Below are positions 1-9,260 of a stretch of 64,000 bases of DNA, one piece after another. The notes under the pieces were generated by a model that saw nothing but the letters and a program-made list of their open reading frames with translations, had not been told where the DNA came from and searched no databases. Position 1 is the stretch's first letter. Every line of letters starts with the position of its first letter. The position numbers were made by a program, and so were the translations under genes. The DNA lies in assembly GCF_000210295.1 (NCBI RefSeq), contig NC_026744.1, positions 2,232,001 to 2,296,000 of the forward strand, written 5' to 3'. Source of the stretch: Trypanosoma brucei gambiense DAL972. Its lineage: Eukaryota > Euglenozoa > Kinetoplastea > Trypanosomatida > Trypanosomatidae.

Positions 1-1
1 T

Positions 2-1369
2 GAGGCACATATGGTTAGGCATTCCCGAACTCAAAGGTGGAGGGCCGTTAAGGAATTACAGGGGGTACATCGGTGGGCCGTCACGGCCACACCTCTTCAT
101 AACAATATCGAAGATATTCAAAATCTTCTCCATTTTGTGGGCCTCCCCAGACTTCCAGTGCTCCCAGGGTCAAATCCAGAGGAAATTCTAAACGATCGAA
201 TTCTACAGCGTGGTATAGCGCGCTCACTGCAACCTGCGTTCTTGCGTCGGGGTCCAGTAATGATTCGCAATGGTAAAAGAGAGGTGCTAGTGGAGCTCCC
301 ACCCAAAACCGAGAAGGTTGTTATGAAGCGCTTTTCTTCCGAGGAGTCCAAACGGTACAACAGCATACTTGCCCGATCGAGGTCGGCGTTGGAGAGTTCG
401 GAGCGTAAGGAGGCTGCTTTTCACATTTTTGCTATGATGACACGCCTTCGTCAGGCGTGTTGTCACCCGTGGATTAGTAGGGATCGTGCGCTTACCGTAT
501 CAGTGTGTGGTATATGCAAAAGCGAAGCTGTCTCTTCAGTCTTAACGAAGTGTGGACATTACTTTTGTTATGAGTGCTTGCTTCTTCGATTCCGTGATGC
601 GGTTGATGGTGACAGCGTTGCCGTTCGCCTGGAGTGCCCCACCTGCGGGGAAATCATCACAAAAAGTTCTGTGTTTAGGAATCAAACACTTACCTCGGCG
701 GAGCGCATCGCCAAACTGAAAAACGAGGAAGTGGAAGTAAGTACAAAATTACAGATGATACTGGATTCCATTCAGGCAATGAAGAAAAATTGCCCCGATG
801 ATAAAATGATTATATTTTCACATTTTACTTCATTCATGGACGTTATATCGGTAGCTCTCGACAATTTGGACATAGCTCATTTACGTTTGGACGGAACAAT
901 GAGTTTGAGCAGCCGAAACCTCGTGATTCGTTGCTTTCAATCGAGTGATGATGTACGGGTTATTCTTGCGAGCAAAACAGCAACAGGTGTTGGATTAAAC
1001 TTAACGGCGGCTAATCACGTTTTGGTAGTTGATCCGTGGTGGAATCCGGCCATTGAAGAGCAGGCTGTTCATCGCTGTTATCGCATCGGCCAGCGCAAGC
1101 ACGTTCACGTGAAGCGCATAATTATCGAAGACACAATCGAGCAATACTGCTACGAGATTTGCAGGCGTAAGAAGGAATTTGGTGATGCAATCTTGCGAGC
1201 CGCAACGAAAGGAGAGTCCGGAGCATCGTTGGCAACATCGAAACTTCGTGAGTTACTTTCTCGCCTGCAGTTTGTGCCAGATAGCAACAAAACGAGCGAC
1301 AATGTGGGCGATAACTTCACTAAAACTCCAAGGGAGGACTGTGCCAGTGGCAGTAAAAGTTCAAGATAA
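2..1369 (+). CDS. SNF2-family ATPase with RING finger (RAD5/RAD16/HLTF type), 5'-truncated by window edge
   Basis: This is the C-terminal part of a DNA-dependent SNF2 ATPase with an embedded RING finger, the architecture of RAD5, RAD16 and HLTF, which remodel DNA or chromatin during repair and can act as ubiquitin ligases. The frame is open at base 2 and reads Glu-Ala-His, the end of the DEAH Walker B motif, so the N-terminal half lies outside the window. Counting from the Met at base 11, the motif TATPLHN is at 25-31. A C3HC4 RING follows with C166, C169, C181, H183, C186, C189, C209 and C212. The helicase C lobe ends with WWNPAIEEQ and the arginine-finger motif HRCYRIGQ. RING placement between the two lobes is diagnostic of this subfamily. 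Which member it is cannot be settled without the N-terminus (HIRAN domain or not). Nuclear by inference. Confidence 0.9.
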   Translation, partial: EAHMVRHSRTQRWRAVKELQGVHRWAVTATPLHNNIEDIQNLLHFVGLPRLPVLPGSNPEEILNDRILQRGIARSLQPAFLRRGPVMIRNGKREVLVELPPKTEKVVMKRFSSEESKRYNSILARSRSALESSERKEAAFHIFAMMTRLRQACCHPWISRDRALTVSVCGICKSEAVSSVLTKCGHYFCYECLLLRFRDAVDGDSVAVRLECPTCGEIITKSSVFRNQTLTSAERIAKLKNEEVEVSTKLQMILDSIQAMKKNCPDDKMIIFSHFTSFMDVISVALDNLDIAHLRLDGTMSLSSRNLVIRCFQSSDDVRVILASKTATGVGLNLTAANHVLVVDPWWNPAIEEQAVHRCYRIGQRKHVHVKRIIIEDTIEQYCYEICRRKKEFGDAILRAATKGESGASLATSKLRELLSRLQFVPDSNKTSDNVGDNFTKTPREDCASGSKSSR

Positions 1370-1690
1370 ACGTATGCGTTGCCGCTGAAAGTATTCATTT
1401 TTCGCTTCAGGGCTGTACCATATGGACTGCTGCTGTGTTGTTTGTGGAAGTGTTAACGTCAGCTGCCGTCAAGTAAAAACAGTGGTTCTAGTTTTGCGGA
1501 GGGGAGGAGGCAGGGGGTGCTCGGCGTTGAAAACAACTTTTCACCGCTCATGTTACTGTTGCTTGAATTTTTACGGAGTTGTTTTATGCTCCTTCTTGCT
1601 CTGTATGTATATTTGTTGTGCTCACAGGGTTGTTACAGGTAGGGGCACCAGTGTTAGAAAACCTAATTTTCAGTCACGCCATACCTTTCG
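1370..1690 (+). other. Intergenic spacer with trans-splicing signals
   Basis: No gene seen. A T-rich stretch around 1555-1625 followed by AGs near 1628 and 1638 is a plausible spliced-leader acceptor region for the next gene. The open frame through it has no homology and unstable composition. Confidence 0.5.
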
Positions 1691-2188
1691 ATGGCACTGG
1701 AAGGGTCAACACCAGAGGCGTTTCCGTTGTATGCCTTACCGACGTTTCGAATAACTAACTCGTGGGCGCAGCAGACGCGGACGGGGTTGTTTCAACCTCC
1801 GGAACTGTCCACTTCCCCGGCTCGGTTTGACAGCGGTGATTGTACCAGCAGTAATGGGGCGAACTCAGCCCCATTTGCCGCATCGCGAAATGAGTGTTAC
1901 CTAGTGTCTAGATGCAATTTTGGACCGGATGGGGAGCTGTTGCTACGTAAAGGGGATCGCTCTCTCGAGAGCATCATGAACATGATTATCAATGAGATCG
2001 GTAAGGAGCAGGATGCGTTTGCCACTCAGAGGGAAGGTAATCTTGTCTTAGAGCGTGAGCTAAGACAGGTTCAACAAGGCCGAAGGGATGCAGAGCTCGA
2101 GTTGCATAAGACCGAGGCACTTTTGTTTTGTGTCAAGTCAATAGTTAAGGAGCAGCAAAACTTGCTGAATGAACTGAGGCACGTGTAG
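1691..2188 (+). CDS. Small coiled-coil protein of unknown function
   Basis: A 165-residue protein I do not recognise. The first 75 residues are Ser/Thr/Pro/Asn-rich and probably disordered. From about residue 90 to the end the composition is strongly helical, with heptad-like Leu/Ile spacing (LESIMNMIINEIGKEQ, then LERELRQVQQGRRDAELELH), which predicts a coiled coil. There is no signal peptide or membrane segment. The start is the first ATG after a T-rich tract and AG acceptors about 50-60 bases upstream, giving a short 5' UTR. It could be a cytoskeletal or scaffold protein, but nothing in the sequence proves this. Confidence 0.65.
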   Translation: MALEGSTPEAFPLYALPTFRITNSWAQQTRTGLFQPPELSTSPARFDSGDCTSSNGANSAPFAASRNECYLVSRCNFGPDGELLLRKGDRSLESIMNMIINEIGKEQDAFATQREGNLVLERELRQVQQGRRDAELELHKTEALLFCVKSIVKEQQNLLNELRHV

Positions 2189-2413
2189 GCGAACAATTAA
2201 GTTTGGGGACGCGTAGTTGGTATTGTTTTCCGAGTATTTTCTTCGTCCTGAAGGTCACACAGCTGTGTTGCATATACGACGCTTTTTTTTTTTTTTTGAA
2301 TACCACATGCGAGTCCGAGCCGCGTTTGTGCTTCCTCTGCTTCCCAAATAATCTTTGTGATTATTAACCTCTCTCCTATGCTTATCAGTTTAAGAAGTGT
2401 TTCGTAAGCAACG

Positions 2414-3667
2414 ATGGAAGAAGGAACGTATGCGGGGCAACTGGGGACGCAAAATGTAGATAGTGTCGTAGAGACGGATGAAACTAACTTTCTCCACGAA
2501 CGGTTATCCTCCAAAATTAGTAATGGGTTTGCTTCGAGTGCGTACTGGGGTGCCACCGGGGAGTTGCCGCCCCGGGAGCCGGATGACGTGGCTGGGAAGA
2601 AGCCACATTGCTTTGAAATGGAACTCAATCGCAAACTTGTACCCTTCCCCGAGGACAAGACTAGTCTTCCGCGGATATTGGATTACTCACACGTTGGGCT
2701 TCATCGACTAAGGGACGGCGCTGAGGATCCTCCGAAGCTTAACGAGGCTCAGTTGCGGGCGTTGGAGGCTGGTGGATCGGCCTCAGGGGATAACACGTTA
2801 AAGAGAAGGGGGCTGCCTCTTTTGGAGAGGACAACCACACAAGGGCGTACCATCGGTAAGGGAATCTTAGGTCCTGAAGCACTGAACGCCCTTCGGGAAG
2901 GAAATGCCAACATAAGTGCAGCAGAAGCTAACCGTGAGCAACTAAAGAGCAAGCCCTTCACATCTGCAGACCCCAATGCCTACCGACCGACTTCGTGGGA
3001 CTACTGTGACATGACCGGTATTGATCCATCTTCTTACTGGGTTACCGCGCTTGATCAAGAGAGCGTGGGGATGCCTGCCGTCTACAAGAGTCGATACAAT
3101 TTGGTCGAGAAAGAGGGGCCCATGCGGCGGGAAAGAACTACATTGATGCTGGAACGGGGGAAGACTGTTGATAAAAAGCAATTGAGAGATACCCTGGATG
3201 GCATTAATGCTGAAGCAGTACCTCAAGGCTACAAAACTTGGTCAGCCGGTCACTGGATGAGCACCACTCATGATGCCCATGCCCCGTATGACATTGGAGG
3301 AGCTACGGAAATCAATAAGCGGAATGCGACTATGCCACTCCCCAGGACGTACCACACGCTCACGCCGGTGCACGAGGAGACCGTCTTGTCGCAGACGCAG
3401 CGGCACCTGAACAGGCACAATGGTAAGTGGGCCACTGAATACTCAGTGTCCTACAAGGACAGTTTTGATAAAGCAGAGGTAAACAAGGCCTATAGCAAGA
3501 GAAGTATATTTGATATCAGGGACGGCGCCTACACCATGCACCCTTATGCTCATCACCCTCGCGACGATACGGCAACTGGGGAAAATTATACACCTGCACA
3601 GATTGTACCGGGCCAATATACTTCCATTGCCAGGCAACCACTTCACGCACGTAATGCTATCAAATAA
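2414..3667 (+). CDS. Conserved hypothetical protein, candidate axonemal (microtubule-inner-protein-like)
   Basis: A 417-residue soluble protein without a recognised catalytic domain. It is rich in Tyr, His, Thr and Pro in its C-terminal half and carries short aromatic motifs reminiscent of ciliary microtubule-associated or microtubule inner proteins: TWSAGHWMSTTHDAHAPY near residues 275-292 and KWATEYSVSYKDSF near 338-351, both of the form Trp-small-x-Thr-x-Tyr/His followed by Tyr-x-x-x-Phe or Pro-Tyr. Such extended, little-structured proteins are common inside doublet microtubules. This is resemblance of style, not a family match. The ATG at 2414 follows a T-rich spacer with a 16-T run at 2282-2297. 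There is no signal peptide or TM segment. Function unproven. Confidence 0.7.
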   Translation: MEEGTYAGQLGTQNVDSVVETDETNFLHERLSSKISNGFASSAYWGATGELPPREPDDVAGKKPHCFEMELNRKLVPFPEDKTSLPRILDYSHVGLHRLRDGAEDPPKLNEAQLRALEAGGSASGDNTLKRRGLPLLERTTTQGRTIGKGILGPEALNALREGNANISAAEANREQLKSKPFTSADPNAYRPTSWDYCDMTGIDPSSYWVTALDQESVGMPAVYKSRYNLVEKEGPMRRERTTLMLERGKTVDKKQLRDTLDGINAEAVPQGYKTWSAGHWMSTTHDAHAPYDIGGATEINKRNATMPLPRTYHTLTPVHEETVLSQTQRHLNRHNGKWATEYSVSYKDSFDKAEVNKAYSKRSIFDIRDGAYTMHPYAHHPRDDTATGENYTPAQIVPGQYTSIARQPLHARNAIK

Positions 3668-4741
3668 GGTATTAACTCTCACACAGTGCGTGGATGCTTC
3701 TCCCTGAGAATGATACTTTGGATGAACTGTGGGGAAAGATGCAGACGTGGAATAACTAGACCAACGTGCATCGGGGCCCCCAAATGTAGAAATATGTAGT
3801 TGTGTTTATTTGCTTGCCTTTTTCACACGCGGTAGAGAGTCCTGGCGTACATGTTTACAACTCCTCTAATACCACCGAATAACTGTGTCTGTTCACAGAT
3901 ATATGTATTTTTTGGACTCTTTTTTGCGTTTTGGCAGTATGTTTACCTTTTTTTTGTTGCTGTTAGGGTAGCTGGAGAGTCGTTTACATATCTAACTTCA
4001 ACACACGGCACCACGACCTGCGTCCAAAAGTTGTGGGAAGTTTTGATTTTCGTTAGGAAAACTTTTAAACGACTGGTGTAGCTCTTAGTCTGTAAACGGG
4101 ACGTACTAAACGGGTATCGTTTCAACCGAGGGGGCACGCTAGGATTTTTCATCGCGAACCTAATCTGTTTATCGGAGCGAAATAAAATTTAGGATGCGTT
4201 TCACTTTCGTGTAGTTGCCAACAGGAGGGTTTGAAGGCCTACTTCCCCCCTCCCCATTGGCAGCCTGTGTTGTTACGTTTGTGAAATGTCCTGGAGAGAT
4301 GCAGTTGCTCGCAAATATTGTCCTCTGATGTTTCCGTATTTGCTGAGATGGTGTCGGCGGGAGGGGCTGATGCTTGCTATCTGTGTTATTGTGTGTGGAG
4401 TACAAGGCGAACATTTTCTTGATGGTTTGATTACTCCATTAGTATTGCCGTTGCATGCAGCTATCTCTTTGAGGTATTGTGCATTTTGATCCCAATGGTG
4501 CTATCAGTCAAGAGGGCCACGAGCAGGGCATTTTGAAGGTCTACCCGGAGATGATTACTTAGCGACTAGTCTCTGTAAGTAAAAATGGTTTAATGGTACA
4601 GTAGCGGGGTAAGTTTTTTTTTTTGTCACTGTCTTATGGTTGCTTATTTTTGTCCAATCCCTTTTCACTCAATTTCCCTGCTATGCCTTCCTTCAGGTTT
4701 GCAGTAGCAGAGACTAAATAGCGTAGTCGGCAGTTAAATAT
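3668..4741 (+). other. 1.07-kb spacer between hypothetical genes
   Basis: Mostly T-rich UTR-like sequence. It contains one weak small-ORF candidate (4286-4489, listed separately) downstream of a good C-rich pyrimidine tract. No RNA gene was recognised. The last part (4600-4735) holds T-runs and AGs suitable as acceptor for the gene at 4742. Confidence 0.4.
4286..4489 (+). CDS. Candidate small membrane protein (weak)
   Basis: A 67-residue ATG-initiated frame with a basic N-terminal third (WRDAVARKY, RWCRREG) and two hydrophobic stretches (LMLAICVIVCGV and LITPLVLPLHAAISL). It begins 24 bases after an AG (4261-4262) that closes a strong pyrimidine tract (CTACTTCCCCCCTCCCC near 4230-4250), which is what a real trans-spliced mRNA start would look like. 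I recognise no family, and an open frame of this size can occur by chance, so this is only a candidate. Size and topology would suit an inner-membrane accessory subunit. Confidence 0.2.
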   Translation: MSWRDAVARKYCPLMFPYLLRWCRREGLMLAICVIVCGVQGEHFLDGLITPLVLPLHAAISLRYCAF

Positions 4742-5299
4742 ATGTTGAATCCGACATTTTCTCTGTACAGGAAGACGTTGCAGTCCTATCCTGTACCACC
4801 GAAGATTCGCCACTACGATCGGCGATGGAGTGGAAGTCGCACAAACCCATACAATCGTCAATATTGGCGCGTGATTATGAACGAGAACTACTCCCGTCCA
4901 TCCTTTTGGGTTTCAGACTTCCGTCACCGTTACTTGATGCGTACAGGAACGGATTATCAAGGGCAGGTGCCTTCTTCACCACAACCCGGCCTCTACCAGG
5001 GGTTCAGTGACGTACATAAATTGTTAGCCAACCACCCCAAACCGCAGAGGGAATCCCGCCATTTACCAGTGCTGCCGATGACCCCACGGATTGTCTTTGA
5101 ACACGCCAATGAAAAGCGCATAGATACGGCGAAGAGGATGCGCAGGGACAGACGCAGGATAGAGGAATTGAAAACATTGGAATTTTGGGGGTGGTATATG
5201 AAGCTGCAGCGCGTCCGGGGCCGCTGGTGCCGGGAACAGGGCGTTTCGAGCCGTGGTGTTTATGGACCGGCAGTGGACGCAGCGGAGTTATGGGGTTAG
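4742..5299 (+). CDS. Basic hypothetical protein, possibly mitochondrial
   Basis: A 185-residue, Arg/Tyr/Trp-rich, strongly basic protein I do not recognise. The N-terminus (MLNPTFSLYRKTLQSY) lacks acidic residues and could be a mitochondrial presequence. The middle has many Arg and aromatic residues (RHYDRRWSGSRTNPYNRQYW), and a basic helix lies near 125-145 (RIDTAKRMRRDRRRIEELK). That composition is typical of kinetoplastid-specific mitoribosomal or RNA-binding mitochondrial proteins, but this is inference from composition only. The start is the first ATG after the T-rich region at 4612-4700 and nearby AGs. Confidence 0.65.
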   Translation: MLNPTFSLYRKTLQSYPVPPKIRHYDRRWSGSRTNPYNRQYWRVIMNENYSRPSFWVSDFRHRYLMRTGTDYQGQVPSSPQPGLYQGFSDVHKLLANHPKPQRESRHLPVLPMTPRIVFEHANEKRIDTAKRMRRDRRRIEELKTLEFWGWYMKLQRVRGRWCREQGVSSRGVYGPAVDAAELWG

Positions 5300-5433
5300 T
5301 GTTTCAACGTGGAATGTGTCTGTGTTAGGAAGGAGGAGGTCCGTTTGTTGAATTCCCTATATCTTTACGCACACTTACTCTTAACACATCCTTTACTGGC
5401 TGTCACGTTTCCACCTTGCTTACGTTGCGTTAA

Positions 5434-5462
5434 GTTTCTCTTTCCCATTTTATGTACGTAGA
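5434..5462 (+). promoter_or_regulatory. Pyrimidine tract and AG acceptor for UTP3
   Basis: A T/C-rich run (TTTCTCTTTCCCATTTTATG) ends in AGs at about 5460 and 5462, giving a leader of about 75 bases before the ATG at 5537. Assigned from position only. Confidence 0.45.
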
Positions 5463-5536
5463 GGCATTAGAAACCGAGTGCGCTTGGGTAGGCTGATTGT
5501 CCGTCCTCCACTACCACCGCACCCCCAGTAAAAGCC

Positions 5537-7108
5537 ATGGTGAAGGGCAAACGCCTGAGCAAACGCCTCAGACGTAAGGAGGAACAAGAAGAGATAATCG
5601 AAGACCTCGACCTCGACGTGGAAGACTACGAGATTGAGGAGGATGACGTCGTCCACAATCGACGTAGTAAAGTGAAGGACAAGGGTGACGGAGTGAATGG
5701 TGTGCTCCCGGTGGACGCTCACAAGCTGGAAGGCTTTGACGATGACGATGACGAAAAGGGTGCTCATCTAGAGGAAGAGAGACTCGCTCTTGAAGTAAAC
5801 AAGACTATGCGAAAAAATACGGTTGATTCTGATTTTGATGTTGGTGGTATCTCCGCGGGGACGAAGCGTAAGAGAACACCCGAATTTAACGTAACCCAAA
5901 GTGTTGCACCCGTTATTGAGGCTGTGGAGCGCGACTACGCCGCATTAACTTCTTCGGAGCGGCTGTCAATTGTGCAGAAAGAGTCTCCTGAGATGATCAA
6001 GATGCTTGAGGAAATGAAGCGGTACCTTGCCGAGGTGAGGGAACTGGGCGATCCTCTTCACGAACTGCTCTTCCGGCGGCGACTGTCAAGCGCCGATCGG
6101 AGCCTCGTTCAGTTCCTGGAAACAAAGGTGCAGCTAATGCTCAGTTATTGTATGCACGTGACATTCTATTTACTTATGAAAACGGAAGGCAAAAAGGTTG
6201 CCGGCCACCCAGTCATAGACAATCTGGTGGAGATACGTGTTTACCTTGAGAAGTTGTTCCATATGGAGGAGAAGCTGCAGTACTCGTTGAATCGCCTACT
6301 AAGCGGCAAGACAACAGCTGTTGCACACCTTGATACTCTACGCCCTCTTCAGTGTAATGAGCGCGTCTCCATGACAACCAACAAAGATGCAAAGAAGAGT
6401 CGCAAGCAACTTGAAGCGATGAAAGAAGCGGAGGAAATTGAGAAGGAGGAAATGGCAACAATGAACCGCATTCGCACTAAGAAGTCAGGTAGCCTTGACG
6501 AGGTAACACCTGTTGATAGCAAGGCAGCCGCTTCAGTACTGGGCTACCACGAGGATGAAGACCAGTTTTTTGCAAAGCTAGCGGCAACCGAGAGTGACGA
6601 AGATGGAGAGGAGGGCCTTTCCTTAGTTGAGCGCTTAAAGAAGCGTCAACGAGCACTCGCAAAGGGTAGCGACGACGCTGACGACGAAGGCAATCGCAAC
6701 GGAAACGTGATCGTGGATGATGATGATGATGGTAGTTATGACCAAGAGGGGTGTGAAGACGAGCTTCTCAGTGAGGGTGTGAACGAAGAGGGCGAGTACG
6801 AGACGCTCTTGGAGGAGGAGCGGGATCGCCAGAAGAGAAGGGTTGCGACTCTGCAACCCAAGCGGGAGTTAATCGAACCTGCAGTGGATCGTCGCAAGAC
6901 GACCAAGAAGATTGAAACGCACCGGGGGCTGACCAAATCTCGCCCGAAGGACCGGAAAACTCCCCGGACAGCTCAACGACGCAAGTATGAGAAAGGTTTG
7001 CGCATCCATAAGACACAGACACGCACTGTTCAACCGGAGCCGGAGGGTGGCTTTGTGGGTGTACCGCTGCTCAAGTCTCGCGTTACGCAAAGCGTTCGGT
7101 TTCAGTAG
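5537..7108 (+). CDS. UTP3: UTP3/SAS10, small-subunit processome component
   Basis: A nucleolar protein of the U3 SSU processome needed for 18S pre-rRNA processing. The 523 residues begin with a basic patch (KGKRLSKRLRRKEEQ) and a long acidic region. A Sas10/Utp3/C1D domain follows at about 130-225 (LHELLFRRR, VQLMLSYCMHVTFYLLMKTEG, GHPVIDNLVEIRVYLEKL). A disordered acidic linker leads to the diagnostic Sas10 C-terminal domain at about 450-523 (KIETHRGLTKSRPKDRKTPR, RRKYEKG, ending SRVTQSVRF). Both family domains are in the expected order and the length is typical. The ATG at 5537 has a CC just upstream (GCCATGG). The Asp run around 6717-6730 comes from a GAT/GAC repeat. Confidence 0.93.
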   Translation: MVKGKRLSKRLRRKEEQEEIIEDLDLDVEDYEIEEDDVVHNRRSKVKDKGDGVNGVLPVDAHKLEGFDDDDDEKGAHLEEERLALEVNKTMRKNTVDSDFDVGGISAGTKRKRTPEFNVTQSVAPVIEAVERDYAALTSSERLSIVQKESPEMIKMLEEMKRYLAEVRELGDPLHELLFRRRLSSADRSLVQFLETKVQLMLSYCMHVTFYLLMKTEGKKVAGHPVIDNLVEIRVYLEKLFHMEEKLQYSLNRLLSGKTTAVAHLDTLRPLQCNERVSMTTNKDAKKSRKQLEAMKEAEEIEKEEMATMNRIRTKKSGSLDEVTPVDSKAAASVLGYHEDEDQFFAKLAATESDEDGEEGLSLVERLKKRQRALAKGSDDADDEGNRNGNVIVDDDDDGSYDQEGCEDELLSEGVNEEGEYETLLEEERDRQKRRVATLQPKRELIEPAVDRRKTTKKIETHRGLTKSRPKDRKTPRTAQRRKYEKGLRIHKTQTRTVQPEPEGGFVGVPLLKSRVTQSVRFQ

Positions 7109-7538
7109 TGGTTGAAGAAGGAGTTCTGTCTAAGTGCGTTGTTTCGTACGGTGGCTTGGTACGGTACAAGCGATGTGATCTTTGGGGCGCACGGGAACTT
7201 CCGTGGTCTGCCCGGCGCTAATGTGCTGTTCAGCGGTTACGTTTGGCATAAAAAAAATAATTATGCTGTGAATACCTGAGGATAATAAGAAAAAAACAAA
7301 CCAAATCAGTAAGCAATAAACCCAAGTAAAATTAATTAAGACCGCGTCACCTGTGGGCATTATTACTACTGCTTGTTTATTGAGCTGCAGCTTGCCAATG
7401 GGATATTTGTCACTCCCGGTGTGGCGAGTGCAGCTTTTGGCTGAACATGTTCGTCGGTGGTGACTTGTTGCTTTTTATCAATTTTGCTCTTTACTCTTGC
7501 CAAACATAGAATAATTAGACTCGGAGTAAACACGACTC
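7109..7538 (+). other. Intergenic spacer
   Basis: No gene seen. It holds an A-rich stretch (7250-7330) likely in the UTP3 3' UTR, then a T-rich stretch (7440-7500) with AGs before the next ATG. Confidence 0.5.
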
Positions 7539-9260
7539 ATGCAACCTATAGAACGTGTTGAGGAGCTACTGGCCCATGAGCGAGAGAAAATTGGTTTGTT
7601 CCGGATGCCGTTTCGCACACTTCAACTTTCATGTGCCTATTGCGTGAAGACTGTCACCAGCTACGTTGTCAAGTGTATCAAGTCATCCGCCTTTATGTTT
7701 GTGCTACCGGTTATCCTTCTGGTGGTTGGAGTTTCGACTTTTTTGATCGATTCCCCCGCTGGTCGTGCATTCAGGTTCCTAGACGCTGATGGCGATGGCT
7801 ATGTGTCAGTTGCAGAGGTGGAGGGTTATTTTAGAGACAAATTGAACAGGAAACTGGGTGCTGGACGAGGGGCAAATTCTATTTTCCCTTCCGGAACTGC
7901 CCGTTTAGACAAGTCGAAGTTCACGTCATGGTGGGTGGAAGGCTACGGTGATGCTGTTAGACAGAACGCTTTCTTCAACCAAGGACCCTGGAGGGAGGCT
8001 GAGTACATGCTCGCTGATGCGCTGTGGTGGCTCGGCCTGGGAATCCTTTCTTCAATTGGTTTGGGCACAGGGATGCACTCTGGGTTGTTGTTCTTGTTTC
8101 CCTATATTTACCAGCTTTGCGCTGCAGTAGACTCATGCGGTAACACTAACTTTTGGACGTACCCGGTGAACCCCATTTACGGGCCGCGGGATCGTGTGTT
8201 TGCCTGCCTTAACCCTCAAAAGAAGGATGTTCCGACGTCGGTACTTACACGTGTGCTGATGCTGCTTCCTGCATGCTTCATTTGGGGGGTGGGCACAGCA
8301 ATCGGCGAGATTCCGCCGTACCTGTTGAGTTACACGGCGGCCCGGCAGGGAAAGCGCAACTCGGAGTTGGATGAGGCTTCAAGGTACGACATCCTTAATA
8401 AAATGAAGGCATGGATGCTGGAGAAAATACAACGTTATGGCTTCGTAGCAGTTCTCCTACTCGCCGCTTGGCCTAACATGGCTTTTGATCTCTGTGGTAT
8501 GGCCTGCGGACAGTTTCTGATGCCCTTCTGGACCTTCTTTGGTGCAACACTCATTGGTAAGGCATTTTGCAAGATTACACTGCAGGCTGTTTTCTTTGTT
8601 CATCTATTCTCCGGTGACAACGTGGAGCGCTTGATCCATCGTGTAGGTGACGTCATAGCAGCTGTTGTTGTTATCCCCTCCTCAGTTTATTCGGGTGGGA
8701 CTCAGGGCCTTGTCAAAAAGGCCGTAGAGGCTGTTGTGCGCGCCCGCCAAAGTATCGCCCTAAGGGCACGCGGTGAAGCAACTGTCGGCGAGGGAATGCA
8801 GTCTGCATCCCTCTTAGCGACTATCTTCGGTTGGGTAGTCGTTGCAGCAATCGCTTTTTTCGCTAAATCCGTCGTGGAAACGTTTGCTCAGAACGAGCAA
8901 CAACAATACGACAAGATTGTACTAGAATATATTGGGAAGGCATTGGCACGAGGTCGGTCGAAAAAGAGCGTCACCGACGAAGAATTGCTTCAACTAATTG
9001 AGGAGTCGCAACGCTTATGCGTGGAACCAGAGCACCTGATGAGTTTTAACCGTGAGACGCTCGTAACCTATGTTTGCGTGGTTGTCGCTGGTTTCGTGAT
9101 GGTTCACTATTCCGCAGTTGCCGGTCTCTCGCTCCTATTCCACATGTTTGTGTGTATGGTGCATAACAACGAGTCTCTCCACCCAGTGACACTGTGGTTG
9201 CTGCGACTGTTGTTTGCGTCAGCGGCCCTTTACACGTTGTGTGGCCTGGAAACGCTGTAG
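7539..9260 (+). CDS. VMP1: VMP1-like VTT-domain membrane protein with an N-terminal EF-hand
   Basis: An ER multispanning protein of the VMP1/TMEM41 (VTT, DedA-related) family; animal VMP1 is a phospholipid scramblase needed for autophagosome and lipoprotein formation. The VMP1 signature is very clear: GLGTGMHSGLLFLFPYI (about residues 175-191), then WGVGTAIGEIPPYLLSYTAA, then the amphipathic re-entrant segment NMAFDLCGMACGQFLMPFWT and FFGATLIGKAF. Upstream are a TM segment (about 52-70) and a canonical EF-hand loop at residues 82-93, with D82, D84, D86, Y88, S90 and E93 as ligands. The 573 residues exceed human VMP1 (406) because of the N-terminal extension and extra C-terminal TM segments. 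The EF-hand is not in human VMP1 as I know it and suggests calcium control. Start is the first in-frame ATG after the T-rich spacer. Confidence 0.9.
   Translation: MQPIERVEELLAHEREKIGLFRMPFRTLQLSCAYCVKTVTSYVVKCIKSSAFMFVLPVILLVVGVSTFLIDSPAGRAFRFLDADGDGYVSVAEVEGYFRDKLNRKLGAGRGANSIFPSGTARLDKSKFTSWWVEGYGDAVRQNAFFNQGPWREAEYMLADALWWLGLGILSSIGLGTGMHSGLLFLFPYIYQLCAAVDSCGNTNFWTYPVNPIYGPRDRVFACLNPQKKDVPTSVLTRVLMLLPACFIWGVGTAIGEIPPYLLSYTAARQGKRNSELDEASRYDILNKMKAWMLEKIQRYGFVAVLLLAAWPNMAFDLCGMACGQFLMPFWTFFGATLIGKAFCKITLQAVFFVHLFSGDNVERLIHRVGDVIAAVVVIPSSVYSGGTQGLVKKAVEAVVRARQSIALRARGEATVGEGMQSASLLATIFGWVVVAAIAFFAKSVVETFAQNEQQQYDKIVLEYIGKALARGRSKKSVTDEELLQLIEESQRLCVEPEHLMSFNRETLVTYVCVVVAGFVMVHYSAVAGLSLLFHMFVCMVHNNESLHPVTLWLLRLLFASAALYTLCGLETL

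Noticed and set aside
1422..1754. 110-codon + strand frame overlapping the coiled-coil gene
   Set aside because: Cys/Arg-rich random frame across the probable splice region; the 1691 ATG frame is better supported.
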